Shown one piece after another: positions 5,703 to 5,964 of a DNA stretch of 5,964 nucleotides. The position numbers were made by a program, and so were the translations under genes. The notes beneath the pieces were generated by a model. That model ran no database searches and was not told where the DNA came from. It saw nothing but the letters and a program-made list of their open reading frames with translations. Every line of letters starts with the position of its first letter. The first letter of the stretch is position 1. Source of the DNA: Methylococcales bacterium (lineage in GTDB: Bacteria > Pseudomonadota > Gammaproteobacteria > Methylococcales > Methylomonadaceae); the NCBI GenBank assembly GCA_023134955.1, contig JAGLUC010000137.1, positions 1-5,964 on the forward strand, in the 5' to 3' direction.

Positions 5703-5964
5703 ATGCAAGAAATAAATCCAATAAAAAATACCATTGTTGATTTACGTAAAAGAGGGAGTGACCTTAAAGATTATCTTGATTTTACGACCAAAAGTGAACG
5801 GCTGGTTGAGGTTTTAAGAGAATTAGAAGAGCCAGAAGTCTGGAATGATCCTGCGCGTGCGAAAGCATTAGGAAAAGAGCGTGGCTTGTTGGTGGTTGTC
5901 GTTGATACTATCAATGCGCTAGAACAAGGCCTTGAAGATGCGGAAGAATTGCTGGAAATGGCAG
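5703..5964 (+). CDS. prfB: Peptide chain release factor 2 (N-terminal 87 residues, cut by window end)
   Basis: Release factor 2 recognises UGA and UAA in the ribosomal A site and triggers peptide release. The 87 visible residues match the RF2 N-terminal helical domain: EINPI near the start, then LKDYLDFTTKSERLVEV, LEEPEVWNDPARAKALGKER and a helix through VVDTINALEQGLEDAEELLE. The UGA-reading SPF motif and the GGQ motif would lie beyond the window. In most bacteria prfB has a programmed +1 frameshift at CUU-UGA-C near codon 25, after an SD-like AGGGGG. Here the site reads TAT CTT GAT (5772-5780) in one continuous frame with no UGA, and GAT TAT replaces the internal SD-like run. Autoregulation by frameshifting is therefore absent. 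No strong Shine-Dalgarno sequence precedes the ATG. The gene starts 32 bases after the lgt remnant ends. Confidence 0.93.
   Translation, partial: MQEINPIKNTIVDLRKRGSDLKDYLDFTTKSERLVEVLRELEEPEVWNDPARAKALGKERGLLVVVVDTINALEQGLEDAEELLEMA

Overview
The window is a low-G+C bacterial chromosome segment. It reads as an iron-sulfur (Suf) locus interrupted by an accessory module, followed by a decayed lgt gene and the start of prfB. RsmJ is typical of Gammaproteobacteria. The SufS, SufU and Rieske-ferredoxin set, together with a Uma2-family gene, would suit a low-G+C methane- or sulfur-oxidising gammaproteobacterium (Methylococcales or Thiotrichales type). That placement is inference from family memory; I could not run a search.

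Layout. On the minus strand, 14-583 encodes a Uma2-family PD-(D/E)XK nuclease-like protein. It is divergent from sufS (668-1891) and sufU (1891-2343), which overlap by one base. Then comes an accessory block: an unrecognised AT-rich gene with a Cys4/HNH-like N-terminus (2424-3182) and a small antitoxin plus PIN-domain toxin pair (3251-3484 and 3485-3871) joined with no spacer. The toxin has lost its first catalytic aspartate. Next are rsmJ, a 16S rRNA methyltransferase (3888-4670), and a Rieske [2Fe-2S] ferredoxin (4673-4993), with a 2-base gap between them. After these is an lgt pseudogene (4995-5670) with an early in-frame TGA and an internal frame-shifting deletion. The window ends inside prfB (5703 onward), which encodes release factor 2 without the usual programmed frameshift.

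How the genes fit together. SufS supplies sulfur from cysteine, SufU is the zinc-dependent sulfur acceptor, and the Rieske protein is an electron carrier often found at the end of such suf clusters. The scaffold genes sufBCD are not in this window, so the locus looks split. The accessory genes between sufU and rsmJ look like a later insertion, although no mobile-element ends are visible.

I saw no tRNA, rRNA, CRISPR array, insertion sequence or convincing strong terminator. I found no clear evidence of a wholly new system. The most notable points are the damaged toxin active site, the decayed lgt, the frameshift-free prfB and the unidentified zinc-finger/HNH-like gene.
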